A program made the position numbers and the translations under genes. A stretch of 64,000 nucleotides of DNA from assembly GCF_000744415.1 (NCBI RefSeq), contig NZ_JQLW01000011.1:1-64000 (forward strand), in the 5' to 3' direction. Below the pieces are notes generated by a model that did not search any database, was not told the DNA's origin, and saw only the letters and a list, made by a program, of their open reading frames with translations. The DNA comes from Ghiorsea bivora (GTDB taxonomy: Bacteria; Pseudomonadota; Zetaproteobacteria; Mariprofundales; Mariprofundaceae). This document shows positions 16,049 to 25,196 of the stretch, one piece after another. Position 1 is the first letter of the stretch; each line of letters starts with the position of its first letter.

Positions 16049-16876
16049 TCAAGACACTTTAACCGCTAAACCAAGCGATTCAATTTTTTGCGCAAACACA
16101 GCCAATTCATTCTTATCAGCAGAGACTAATTTATCCCCACCATCTTGCATAGACGGTCTAGCCAAACCATACAATAATACACCCTTAATATTTGCACCTT
16201 GCGCTAAAACTTCATTGAGCCAGCTCACATAATTTGTCATATACATATCATCATCTAATTGCAGTTGCATCACACAAGTTTGAATCCATGTTGGACAAAC
16301 CTGTGCTGCTTGTTGCAATTGTTTGGTTTGCCACGCCGCAGACAAGCATACACCATTGATTGCCTTGGTCATCGCTTCACCCAACACATCAACCTTAAAC
16401 CAAACTTCGCCCTGCTGCTTAGCCATCAACATTAAACCCTTCTGTATATGTGTTTTATGCACACACGAACCATTACTTATAAGCCGCAATGGTATATCCA
16501 GTTTATGTTTTTGCATCAAACGCACAATCAATGCGACCACATCAGAAAAATTTAGGCACGTCGTTGGCTCACCATTACCCGAAATAGCCAAGTCTTGAAG
16601 CTGTCTGCATTGCTCAGGCACATGCTCTTGCATATATGTGCCATACAGTATTTCCACCAGAAATGAATCCAATTCCTTTTCTAATACCGTTAAATCAACC
16701 TCATCTGCAACACCACGTTGCAAGTTAGGGACCTGGCAGTAAACACAATGCCAATTACACTTATTATTGGGATTTAAGTTAATACCTAAAGATACGCCTC
16801 CAGCACGGCGAGAAACAACAGGATATACATACGTCAGTTGAACAATATCCCTATCATGATTGTATATACTAAGCAC
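16049..16876 (-). CDS. Radical SAM protein of unknown specificity
   Basis: The cluster-binding motif CNWHCVYC (CX3CX2C) at about residues 40-47 identifies a radical SAM enzyme, supported by the AISGNGEPT segment (the GGE-like SAM contact) and RLISNGS. The family context, with LGINLNPNNKCNWHC at the front, is close to the bacterial wyosine-type/NifB-like radical SAM proteins found in many proteobacteria, but I cannot name the reaction. At 275 aa it has no extra iron-sulfur domain. It starts at a GTG 2 nt after the hybrid kinase stop, so the two are probably co-transcribed. Confidence 0.8.
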   Translation of the reverse strand: MLSIYNHDRDIVQLTYVYPVVSRRAGGVSLGINLNPNNKCNWHCVYCQVPNLQRGVADEVDLTVLEKELDSFLVEILYGTYMQEHVPEQCRQLQDLAISGNGEPTTCLNFSDVVALIVRLMQKHKLDIPLRLISNGSCVHKTHIQKGLMLMAKQQGEVWFKVDVLGEAMTKAINGVCLSAAWQTKQLQQAAQVCPTWIQTCVMQLQLDDDMYMTNYVSWLNEVLAQGANIKGVLLYGLARPSMQDGGDKLVSADKNELAVFAQKIESLGLAVKVS

Positions 16877-16878
16877 CT

Positions 16879-19554
16879 TTAGTTGCGCAAACCTTTCTTA
16901 AGAAAATCATTTTCACAGTGTTCTTCTAACTTTGCCATCAGGATAGTCATATCCACAGGTTTTGAAACAAATGCATCCATACCACAATCCAAAGCATCAT
17001 TTTTCACTTCTTCCAAAGCATACGCAGACAAACCAATAATCAACATCGCTTTTTTGCCTTGAGCTGCCTCATATGCACGAACTTTCTTCGTTAATGCCAT
17101 ACCATCTAAGCCTGGCATACGAACATCAGTTAGTAATAAATCGTACTTTTGCATCTGAATTTTATCCCAAGCGGTTAATCCATCACTCACTTCTTCAACA
17201 TCAAACCCCGAACCTTGCAAACGTTTTAATGCAATCCTTCTTCCCACAGGATCATCTTCTGCAAGCAACACCGACCATGTTTCTGGTTCAACAGGATAGG
17301 CACTGCTTCCTGCCAGAATAGCCTCACCCTGCTTAGAAGAGTCACCCATATCTAAGTTCTCTGTAATCCTTTGCTCACCAATTTGTTGCAAGGGCAAACG
17401 AATACTCATGGTGCTGCCAATATTGGGCTCACTTTGCAAAGTAAGCGTCCCCCCCATCATTTCAACAAAGTGCTGCGAAATCGTTGTACCCAAACCCGTG
17501 CCTTTCTCTTGCAGGTTATCACCCAAGATATGCACATCATGAACCTGCGTGAATGGTTGAAACACAATATCTTGCTTTAACTTATCAATCCCAATACCCG
17601 AGTCTTCAATATTAATTTGTAATATACCTTCATCTTGTGTAACAACAATGCGCACATACCCCTGCATAGTAAATTTTATCGCATTACCAACCAAGTTTAA
17701 CAGCACCTGACGTAGACGTACCACATCACCCTCTACCACAGCTGCAACATCTTTCATTTCCAAAGTTAAACTCAAACCTTTTTCCCGCGCTTTCATCACA
17801 AACGGCACCAAAGCATCGTGTAAAGCATCACGCAAATAAAACGACTGCTTCTGTATTTCTACTTTACCTGATTCAATTTTCGCCAAATCAAGCACATCAT
17901 CAATCAAAGAACTTAAAACTTGGGAAGATGTTTGCGCCAACATCAGGTTTCGCTGCTGCTCTGGTGATAAGTGAGGCATCTCTTCTGCAAGCAGGTCTAA
18001 CAATCCAATCACACCATGTAGCGGTGTGCGCAACTCATGACTCATGGTCGCTAAAAACTCACTTTTTGCATGGGAGGCTATTTCAACGCGCTCTACTGTT
18101 GCCTGCAAGTCTTTTTGCAGAATAAGCTGACTTAATGCACCACGAACACGATGTGAAATATCTACAAACAATCGTTTCTGCTGCTCTGTATAATCCATAT
18201 CTTCTTGTTGTTGAATTGCCAATACCCACAACACATCCGACTTCACTCTAAGCAACATGACCATCCCTGGTAACAAATGATATTTACGAATCAAGCCTAG
18301 CGAAAAAACAGCCTGTACATCTATCATAAATGGTGTTTTTAACTGCTGCTCTGGTACCGATGATGCATATGTAATCATTTCACTTTCACACATCAAAGCT
18401 TTTAAATTAAACGTAAGGTCCTGTTCTGGAGCACCTGTAATAAACATGGTTTTATAGCTGTTATCTTGTTCATCATTAGGGTTAAAACATAAGGGGCTCA
18501 AAAACACACGCCCTGCTGTAAATATCATTTTGATTTCTTCCACAACACGCTGTAAACCCACTTCAAAATCATACTCAGATAATGTAGATTCAATAACGCT
18601 TAAGTTTCCTAAATGTTGCAGGTTTTCAGTTCTTTCTTTTTGAATTTCACGCTCTTGTGTCATATCACGAATCAGACCTTCAATGTATATGGGTTTTCCC
18701 GTATCATCAAAAAACATACGTGAACTCATAGATATAGCCACGCGCTGTCCATATTTACCCAATATTTCAATCGGATAGTTCTTCACATTCCCATGCTCTT
18801 TTAACGCTTTGATATAAGCATCACGTGTTGAAGGGTCTGCCCAAAAAGTATCTATCAGTCGGTTTTCTACATCTTTAGGAGAAAAACCTGTCAAAGCATA
18901 AATTGCTTCACCAATTTCTTGGATAATACCATCCATACCTACGCGATAATACACTTCATCCAAAGCTTCCATCAATGTTTCATGGCGCACACCCGACTGA
19001 TAAGAGCTGGAAAACGCCTTTTCTCTTGTGCGCTCAAAAAACCAAGCCGAAATCACTGTAAATGACATTAATATCGCCACAACCATCATCTCAATAGCAT
19101 CATAACTGATTTCAAGAAGTGACAACTGACTTGCAGCCCACAGCAGCAACAATGTAGCCAACATGACCAACCCATAAGTCATACCAATACGAGTCCCTGA
19201 CATATAAAACGCAAAAAATGGAATTGTGCAATAAAAAAACAGCATACCGTGTAATGAGCCATCATGAATAATAATCATAATGTAAAAGAACAGTATAATC
19301 GTAAGAATAAAAACAGAAGCTACGTAAGGTGGCACAACACTTCGTTTGACAAGAACCGCAAGCACAGAAAACAATACCACTGCAATAGCATCAGATATGA
19401 TAAATATAGGCTTACCTGTGCCGAAAATATTGACTGCAAAAAATACTGCAAAAATAATCGCGCAAGCCATTGCAAGTGGGTAAACACGTTTTTTAAAGTC
19501 TTGAATGACAAGTGCTTGATACTCTCTAGATTTAGCTAACTGCTTATCGGTCAT
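16879..19554 (-). CDS. Hybrid sensor histidine kinase with receiver domain
   Basis: A membrane-bound phosphorelay sensor of 891 aa. Six or so hydrophobic helices occupy about residues 24-190. A PAS domain follows (about 195-310, ending FFDDTGKPIYIEGLIRDMTQ), then a GAF-like region. The HisKA domain carries the phosphorylated His in ATMSHELRTPLHGVIG (about residue 505). The HATPase domain has GNAIKF, EDSGIGI and GTGLGTTIS boxes. A C-terminal receiver domain has the phospho-Asp in LLLTDVRMPGLDG (about residue 810) and the later Lys in FVSKPVD. No response regulator with an output domain is adjacent, so the partner must be encoded elsewhere. The stimulus is unknown. Confidence 0.93.
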   Translation of the reverse strand: MTDKQLAKSREYQALVIQDFKKRVYPLAMACAIIFAVFFAVNIFGTGKPIFIISDAIAVVLFSVLAVLVKRSVVPPYVASVFILTIILFFYIMIIIHDGSLHGMLFFYCTIPFFAFYMSGTRIGMTYGLVMLATLLLLWAASQLSLLEISYDAIEMMVVAILMSFTVISAWFFERTREKAFSSSYQSGVRHETLMEALDEVYYRVGMDGIIQEIGEAIYALTGFSPKDVENRLIDTFWADPSTRDAYIKALKEHGNVKNYPIEILGKYGQRVAISMSSRMFFDDTGKPIYIEGLIRDMTQEREIQKERTENLQHLGNLSVIESTLSEYDFEVGLQRVVEEIKMIFTAGRVFLSPLCFNPNDEQDNSYKTMFITGAPEQDLTFNLKALMCESEMITYASSVPEQQLKTPFMIDVQAVFSLGLIRKYHLLPGMVMLLRVKSDVLWVLAIQQQEDMDYTEQQKRLFVDISHRVRGALSQLILQKDLQATVERVEIASHAKSEFLATMSHELRTPLHGVIGLLDLLAEEMPHLSPEQQRNLMLAQTSSQVLSSLIDDVLDLAKIESGKVEIQKQSFYLRDALHDALVPFVMKAREKGLSLTLEMKDVAAVVEGDVVRLRQVLLNLVGNAIKFTMQGYVRIVVTQDEGILQINIEDSGIGIDKLKQDIVFQPFTQVHDVHILGDNLQEKGTGLGTTISQHFVEMMGGTLTLQSEPNIGSTMSIRLPLQQIGEQRITENLDMGDSSKQGEAILAGSSAYPVEPETWSVLLAEDDPVGRRIALKRLQGSGFDVEEVSDGLTAWDKIQMQKYDLLLTDVRMPGLDGMALTKKVRAYEAAQGKKAMLIIGLSAYALEEVKNDALDCGMDAFVSKPVDMTILMAKLEEHCENDFLKKGLRN

Positions 19555-19586
19555 ACACCCACCCCACCATGCACGCTACTGACAAC

Positions 19587-20291
19587 TTAAATACAATCAT
19601 ACTGACCATCAAACACATAAGTTACAAAGCCTGTTAACAACAACTCTGTGCCCAACTGGTGTACTTTAACATTGCCACCCGGCATTTGAATCTCTAAAGG
19701 TGAAACATGATCCAGCCTCTGCCAAACAGCTGCTGCCGTAGCACAAGCACCTGAACCACATGCCAGTGTTTCACCTGCTCCACGTTCAATAATACGAATG
19801 TTTACATGACTTTCATCATAATCACTGATGATTTCCACATTACGCTCAGGGCAAGCTTGCACATGACTAAAATAAACACGATGAGGGTTACCAACCAACA
19901 CATCCGTATAGTCTTTTGTAACCTGTTCAACCACGAATTCACCCATCACCACCTGCACACCATCAGTGGTATATTCTGCACTAACAATGCGGTCAGCCAA
20001 AGCGATGGAAACTTGTGGTTCACCTGTCTGACGCATCAGTAAATCACCCACACAACGCAAACCATTACCACAGTTGGCAGCTATTGAACCATCTGCATTA
20101 TAAATCAGCATCAAGGCATCTGCAGTATGGTGGGGTTGCAAAACCAATAATTGGTCGCAACCAATACCCATGTGTCTATCACATACCTTAGTCACAAAAG
20201 CTTGTGTCAATGCAGGCAAGGTATCAATCATACCATTCAAGATAACAAAATCGTTACCTTGTGCCTGCATTTTCACAAAGGGTAATGTCAT
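19587..20291 (-). CDS. dapF: Diaminopimelate epimerase DapF
   Basis: DapF interconverts LL- and meso-diaminopimelate for peptidoglycan and lysine. Both catalytic cysteines are visible in their usual frames: NADGSIAANCGNGLRC and GETLACGSGACATAA. MQAQGNDFVIL is the standard N-terminus. At 234 aa it is about 40 residues shorter than E. coli DapF, with the loss spread over the central and C-terminal regions; both active-site halves remain. It sits 7 nt after queF and close to dapE, forming dapE-queF-dapF. Confidence 0.93.
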   Translation of the reverse strand: MTLPFVKMQAQGNDFVILNGMIDTLPALTQAFVTKVCDRHMGIGCDQLLVLQPHHTADALMLIYNADGSIAANCGNGLRCVGDLLMRQTGEPQVSIALADRIVSAEYTTDGVQVVMGEFVVEQVTKDYTDVLVGNPHRVYFSHVQACPERNVEIISDYDESHVNIRIIERGAGETLACGSGACATAAAVWQRLDHVSPLEIQMPGGNVKVHQLGTELLLTGFVTYVFDGQYDCI

Positions 20292-20298
20292 ACAAACA

Positions 20299-20694
20299 TC
20301 AAGCTTTGCTATGCTCTACTTCAACCGTGGTATACACACCACCACGCACATTAAAAATAGCCGTCACCTTCAACCAGCGTGGATCCATAGCGGCAATCAA
20401 GTCCGAAGCAATCATATTGGTTACTTTTTCGTGAAAATGCCCTTCATCTCTAAAACTCCAATAATAAAGCTTGAGTGATTTCAACTCCACGCACAATTCA
20501 TCGGGCACATAATCCAATTTGATTTCAGCAAAATCAGGTTGCCCTGTTTTCGGACAAAGACAGGTGAATTCAGCCGAATCAATTTTGATATGATAATCAC
20601 GTTCAGGGTTAGGGTTTTCAAAAACTTCCAGTGTTTTGCTTGCTTCAGCGGTGGGTTTATCGCCCAATTGGGTCAATGTGCTTGTTGTTGTCAT
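20299..20694 (-). CDS. queF: NADPH-dependent preQ0 reductase QueF
   Basis: QueF reduces 7-cyano-7-deazaguanine to preQ1 in queuosine tRNA modification. This 131-aa form is the short, single-domain (YkvM-type) enzyme. The nucleophilic Cys lies in [15 protein letters not shown], and the family motif appears as [20 protein letters not shown], with the conserved Glu-His. It lies between dapE (6-nt gap) and dapF (7-nt gap). Confidence 0.95.
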   Translation of the reverse strand: MTTTSTLTQLGDKPTAEASKTLEVFENPNPERDYHIKIDSAEFTCLCPKTGQPDFAEIKLDYVPDELCVELKSLKLYYWSFRDEGHFHEKVTNMIASDLIAAMDPRWLKVTAIFNVRGGVYTTVEVEHSKA

Positions 20695-20700
20695 CTTAGG

Positions 20701-21843
20701 TTATGCCTCAAAGGTTGTGATAATTTTTGTGTAAATCTCAGTCAATGTGTCCAGTTCATGAATAGCCACTTGTTCATTCACTTGATGGATGCTGCTATTG
20801 GTCAGACCAAGCTCTGCAACAGGTACGCCTGCTGCGGCTAAGAAACGACCATCCGAAGTACCACCACCCGTATCACGGTTGGTGATGATACCCGTAGTCG
20901 ATTCAATCGCAGCACATACCATGTCCAAAAACTTACCATCAGGTGTAGAAAACGCATTGGCTTCATGCCTAAAATCAAATGACACATCCGCGCCCTCACA
21001 AGCTTGCATGATACATGCTTTAATTTCATCAAAACGATTACTTGGATTGTAGCGAATATCCAAAAATGCTTCTGCACTACCTGGAATCACATTGCTTGCC
21101 CCAGTGCCCGCATTCAAATTGGTAATTTGGCATGTGGTTGCGGGAAAACCATCCACAGCTTCACCCCAATCAATGGCTGCAATCTTTGCTAACGGCGTAA
21201 CCGCTTTATGAATCGCATTGTCTGCATCATCAGGGTATGCCGAATGCCCTTGTTTGCCATTAAATGTCATCGCAACTTGCACCACACCACGGCGACCGCG
21301 GCGAATCGTATCACCCACTTGTTTGTTGCTCGATGGCTCGCCCACAATCACCGCATCGGGTAATTTACCATGCTTTTGCAAGTGTTCGACGATACGAACA
21401 GTACCATCAATAGAATCGCCCTCTTCATCGGATGTAATCAATAGTTGCAGGGTTGGCAATGGTTCAAATGTGGCACACAGCTGCATCACAGCCGCCATCC
21501 AACAAGCAATACCACCCTTCATATCCTGCGCACCACGACCATGCAATACGCCATCTTTAACCACAGCATCAAATGGTGGATAATCCCATGCCTCTACAGG
21601 CCCTGTGGGCACAACATCGGTATGCCCTGCAAAAGCCAATACACCCGAAAGCTCACCTTGCCGCGTATAAATCGAATTGGTAATGCCGTTGCTGTTTACT
21701 TCTGTGCGCACAAAACCCAATGGTGCCAAGCTTTTTCCAATATAGTCTTGGCAACCTGAATCTTCAGGTGTGGGTGATTCCCGCTTCATCAATTTGATTG
21801 CCAAATTCAAAGCACACGATATTTTATCTTGTTCTACACTCAT
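20701..21843 (-). CDS. dapE: Succinyl-diaminopimelate desuccinylase DapE
   Basis: DapE hydrolyses N-succinyl-LL-diaminopimelate, giving the substrate of DapF. The 380-aa M20 metallopeptidase has AFAGHTDVVPTGP (metal-binding His/Asp), GRGAQDMKGG, ITSDEEGDSIDGT (catalytic and bridging Glu) and the VGEPSS and TGGGTSDGRF segments of the dimerisation and second metal sites. It is the first gene of dapE-queF-dapF and starts at ATG 21841-21843 (complement). Confidence 0.96.
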   Translation of the reverse strand: MSVEQDKISCALNLAIKLMKRESPTPEDSGCQDYIGKSLAPLGFVRTEVNSNGITNSIYTRQGELSGVLAFAGHTDVVPTGPVEAWDYPPFDAVVKDGVLHGRGAQDMKGGIACWMAAVMQLCATFEPLPTLQLLITSDEEGDSIDGTVRIVEHLQKHGKLPDAVIVGEPSSNKQVGDTIRRGRRGVVQVAMTFNGKQGHSAYPDDADNAIHKAVTPLAKIAAIDWGEAVDGFPATTCQITNLNAGTGASNVIPGSAEAFLDIRYNPSNRFDEIKACIMQACEGADVSFDFRHEANAFSTPDGKFLDMVCAAIESTTGIITNRDTGGGTSDGRFLAAAGVPVAELGLTNSSIHQVNEQVAIHELDTLTEIYTKIITTFEA

Positions 21844-21888
21844 TCGTTTATAGCCTTATCATGCACTTGCCTGAACATGCACTGGATA

Positions 21889-22755
21889 TTAATAACCTTT
21901 CTTAAATTCTGTTTTATGACATTTCGGACATGGTGGAATACGCCCTGTTTTTTTAAAATGCATTTCATAACCACAAGCTTTGCATTCCAAACGCCCAGCA
22001 CTGGTAATTTCACCTGATTTACACGTCAACGCATTATCCGCTTTATCGGCAAACTTGGACAATGCAACGCCAGTCACATGCATCAATTTCGACATGGATG
22101 CCAACGCGCCTGCACCCAAACGTGAAGGGTTGAGTTTTTCTTTAGCAACCCTTGAAAAGTCATTGCCAACAAAGGTTTTAATCTTTTCACCCTGCTCACG
22201 CGCTTTTTCCATGGCAACATGCGCAAATTCAGATGTTTTTTCGGCACTAGCATCAAAAACATCATGTAAGGTGTCGGTAAATTCATCATGAGACTCAGCC
22301 TTATTTTCATTCGCCAAACCATTGATCACAGCCGCATAATATTCGATTGAAGATACCTGACCATCCATCCCACACACTACAATATCTTCAGGTGGCTGTT
22401 CTTTTAACAACGAAAACATGGCTTCATTTAATGTTTGTGCAGCATCATCCCAGCCCAAATGTTGAAATAAAACCATGCCTGAACACATCACAGAACCTGT
22501 ATGCCCCTGTGCCTGCTCAACGTCAAAACCTAATATATCTGAGTCCACAGTGGTGTCGGGTGTACAAATCAACCAATCGATATGACGTTTATCGGCATAC
22601 GTATAACGCACCACAGCATCAAACATTTCTCGCACAGCTTCACCAGCGTGACTGTCTTCATGTTGAAAAAAATAAACTTCGGGGTAATCCGTATTTTGCA
22701 AAACATCGTGTGCATTCACGTCAGTATCTTCCCCAGCCTGTGTATGTTCATCCAT
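21889..22755 (-). CDS. Protein with C-terminal zinc ribbon (DUF1451-like)
   Basis: The last 35 residues contain LECKACGYEMHFKKTGRIPPCPKCHK, a CX2C-X18-CX2C zinc ribbon of the kind found at the end of DUF1451/YgiT-like small proteins. The first 145 residues (FFQHEDSHAGEAVREMFDAVVRY and DWLICTPDTTVDSDILG) form a separate globular domain I do not recognise. A helical linker joins them (about 150-220). No membrane segments or signal peptide. The function is unknown; nucleic-acid or protein binding through the ribbon is a reasonable guess. It shares direction and a 45-nt gap with dapE. Confidence 0.6.
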   Translation of the reverse strand: MDEHTQAGEDTDVNAHDVLQNTDYPEVYFFQHEDSHAGEAVREMFDAVVRYTYADKRHIDWLICTPDTTVDSDILGFDVEQAQGHTGSVMCSGMVLFQHLGWDDAAQTLNEAMFSLLKEQPPEDIVVCGMDGQVSSIEYYAAVINGLANENKAESHDEFTDTLHDVFDASAEKTSEFAHVAMEKAREQGEKIKTFVGNDFSRVAKEKLNPSRLGAGALASMSKLMHVTGVALSKFADKADNALTCKSGEITSAGRLECKACGYEMHFKKTGRIPPCPKCHKTEFKKGY

Positions 22756-22794
22756 TTTGTTTTGCCCCTTTACAACACAGCATCAAAGCAAGCT

Positions 22795-23079
22795 TCACTT
22801 AAGTTTTGCGGCTAACCGTGCTTGTCGTTTGGCTTCCCTTGCCTTTCTTTTGGCAAGTTCATAACGTTTTTCATCCAAAGCTTGTGTTGCCTCAAGCAAA
22901 GACTGCTCTGCACTTTGGTAGTGCTGGTAAGACTTTTGTTGTTGCGCTTCTTCACCCACATACAACACACGAACCGACTGCACAGCCGCCCGTGCTTCTG
23001 CCATGGCTTGCACGGGTGGTTTACTGGCACAAGATGCCATCACCAACACTAAACAAGAAATCATCAACGCACGTATCAT
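22795..23079 (-). CDS. Small lipoprotein, DUF4398-like (94 aa)
   Basis: The signal peptide MIRALMISCLVLVMASC ends in a lipobox (VMASC), so the mature protein is lipid-anchored by its Cys. The remainder is a highly charged, Ala/Glu/Lys-rich helix (ATQALDEKRYELAKRKAREAKRQARLAAK), typical of DUF4398-like proteins that are often encoded near OmpA/Pal. I prefer the ATG at 23077-23079 (complement); a TTG at 23115 would put 12 hydrophilic residues before the signal peptide. It follows aspS by 47 nt. Confidence 0.75.
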   Translation of the reverse strand: MIRALMISCLVLVMASCASKPPVQAMAEARAAVQSVRVLYVGEEAQQQKSYQHYQSAEQSLLEATQALDEKRYELAKRKAREAKRQARLAAKLK

Positions 23080-23126
23080 AAGCCCTAGAGTTCTATGTTT
23101 ATGCTGCGCTGTCAATACGTTATCCT

Positions 23127-24920
23127 CTACGATTCCGTATCAATTTGGGTGCGGCGTTTGCGTAAACCCAATTCCTTCCACTGCATATCACCCACTTCAG
23201 ATGGTGATTCCGCCATAGGGTCGGCTGCTTTTTGGGTTTTCGGGAAGGCAATCACATCACGAATCGATTCTGCACCCACCATCAATGACAACACACGGTC
23301 TAAACCAAATGCCAAACCACCATGCGGAGGTGCGCCATATTCCAAAGCTTTAAGCAAGAAACCAAACTTATCGTTGGCTTCTTCATCGGAAATACCCAAT
23401 GCTTTAAGTACACGCGCTTGCACATCCGATTTATGAATACGAATCGAACCACCGCCGATTTCTGTGCCATTCCAAACCAAGTCATACGCTTGTGAACGCA
23501 TTTCAAGCGGTGCGCTTTCCAATTTGTCCAAGTCTTCATCATAAGGCGCTGTAAATGGATGATGCAAAGCTTGCAAACGTTTGTTTTCACTGTCCCATTC
23601 AAACATGGGGAAATCGACCACCCAAACGAAGTTATTGGTTTTTTCATCAAACAAACCAAGGTCTTTACCCAATTCCACACGCAAATAACCCAAGGCATTG
23701 TTCACCACATCTTTAGTATCTGCGCCAAAGAACAACAAATCACCATTTTCAGCTTCAGTGCGCGCCAACAATGCTTTGAGCACATCTTCAGATAGATTTT
23801 TCACGATTGGTGACTGTAAACCATTCGAAATATCATCTTTATCGTTTACTTTAATGTATGCCAAACCGCGCGCACCATAAATAGACACAAACTTGGTGTA
23901 GTTATCAATTTTCTTGCGGCTTAACTTATCATTGCCACCCGGCACACGAATCACTTTCACCAAACCACCATTGTTGGCAGGGCCTGAGAACACTTTAAAA
24001 TCAACCGATTTCATCAAATCCGTTACATCAATATGTTCTAAACCAAACCTAACATCTGGGCGGTCTAGGCCGTATTTATCCATGGCATCGGCATACGTCA
24101 TGCGTGGGAATGGCGCTTGCAGCTTCTCACCCATACCCGCTTCAAACATGGCAACAATCAAACCTTCCGCTTTTTCCATCACATCATCTTGATTCACAAA
24201 AGACATTTCCAAATCAATTTGCGTAAACTCTGGCTGACGGTCTGCCCTTAAATCTTCGTCACGGAAACAACGCGCTACTTGATAATATCTATCCATACCC
24301 GCCACCATCAACAGTTGTTTAAACAACTGTGGGCTTTGCGGCAAAGCATAGAATGAGCCTGGATACACACGCGATGGCACAAGATAATCACGCGCACCTT
24401 CAGGTGTAGATTTATTCAAAATCGGTGTTTCAACATCCAAGAAATCTTGCGAATCCAAATAATTGCGTGCGGCATGGGTCACTTTATGACGCAAAATAAG
24501 ATTGCGTTGCATTTTTGGGCGACGCAAATCTAGGTAACGGTATTCCAAGCGATGTTGCTCGCCTGCATTGCAATCATCATCAATGGCAAACGGTGGTGTT
24601 TCGGCGCGATTGAGTACAATTAACTCTGAAATTTTAATCTCAATTTCACCTGTTGGTAGTTTTGGGTTGATGGCATCATCATCTCGTGCAATCACTTCAC
24701 CATACACTTCAATCACATCTTGTTGACGCATAGAATGCCCAAGCTTATGCATCTCAGGCGTATCAGGATGGGCAACCACTTGCACCAAACCTGAGCGGTC
24801 ACGCACGTCTAAGAAAATCACACCACCGTGGTCGCGGTTGGTTTCAACCCAACCTGAAAGTTTAACTTGTTGTCCCAAATGAGACTTGCGAAAATCGCCA
24901 CAATATGTGCGAACAGTCAT
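23127..24920 (-). CDS. aspS: Aspartyl-tRNA synthetase (possibly non-discriminating)
   Basis: A class II synthetase of 597 aa that charges tRNA-Asp. Residues 1-100 form the anticodon-binding OB fold (VKLSGWVETNRDHGGVIFLDVRDRSG). Motif 2 is RCFRDEDLRADRQPEFTQID; motif 3 is GLAFGLDRVLSLM near the C-terminus. A GAD insert lies between. The ATG at 24918-24920 (complement) has GGAG nine to twelve bases upstream; seven extra codons upstream are not family-like. Whether it also charges tRNA-Asn, as many bacterial AspS do, would depend on gatCAB elsewhere. Confidence 0.96.
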   Translation of the reverse strand: MTVRTYCGDFRKSHLGQQVKLSGWVETNRDHGGVIFLDVRDRSGLVQVVAHPDTPEMHKLGHSMRQQDVIEVYGEVIARDDDAINPKLPTGEIEIKISELIVLNRAETPPFAIDDDCNAGEQHRLEYRYLDLRRPKMQRNLILRHKVTHAARNYLDSQDFLDVETPILNKSTPEGARDYLVPSRVYPGSFYALPQSPQLFKQLLMVAGMDRYYQVARCFRDEDLRADRQPEFTQIDLEMSFVNQDDVMEKAEGLIVAMFEAGMGEKLQAPFPRMTYADAMDKYGLDRPDVRFGLEHIDVTDLMKSVDFKVFSGPANNGGLVKVIRVPGGNDKLSRKKIDNYTKFVSIYGARGLAYIKVNDKDDISNGLQSPIVKNLSEDVLKALLARTEAENGDLLFFGADTKDVVNNALGYLRVELGKDLGLFDEKTNNFVWVVDFPMFEWDSENKRLQALHHPFTAPYDEDLDKLESAPLEMRSQAYDLVWNGTEIGGGSIRIHKSDVQARVLKALGISDEEANDKFGFLLKALEYGAPPHGGLAFGLDRVLSLMVGAESIRDVIAFPKTQKAADPMAESPSEVGDMQWKELGLRKRRTQIDTES

Positions 24921-25196
24921 AACCAATACTCCAATAATCAAACGCGCTTCAAAATCTAAGGCAGTGCTAATTCATTCTGAATTGGTCAATATGCGATGCA
25001 AAATGGGCAATGCCAAGGCGGAAGATACGAGTAATAGCATGGCTATTGCTAAATATTCCAACGATGGGATTGTACATTTTGGGCGCATAGTTGCTATTCA
25101 TGAATTGATTAGCGCTTGCCTAATTGCACCGCAACCTAACAATGCCTTGCCTGACTGCAAGCTGACTTTTAACTATTCTCTGACTAGGCTGTGCCC
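24921..25196. other. Intergenic region between divergent aspS and rnd (no gene)
   Basis: This 276-bp gap separates divergent genes. It contains a perfect 6+6 dyad AATTCA-TTC-TGAATT (24969-24983) and a second dyad AATAGC-ATG-GCTATT near 25036-25050. Either could be an operator. I see no other gene, RNA fold or strong promoter. An open frame across it lacks a ribosome site and I do not support it. Confidence 0.4.
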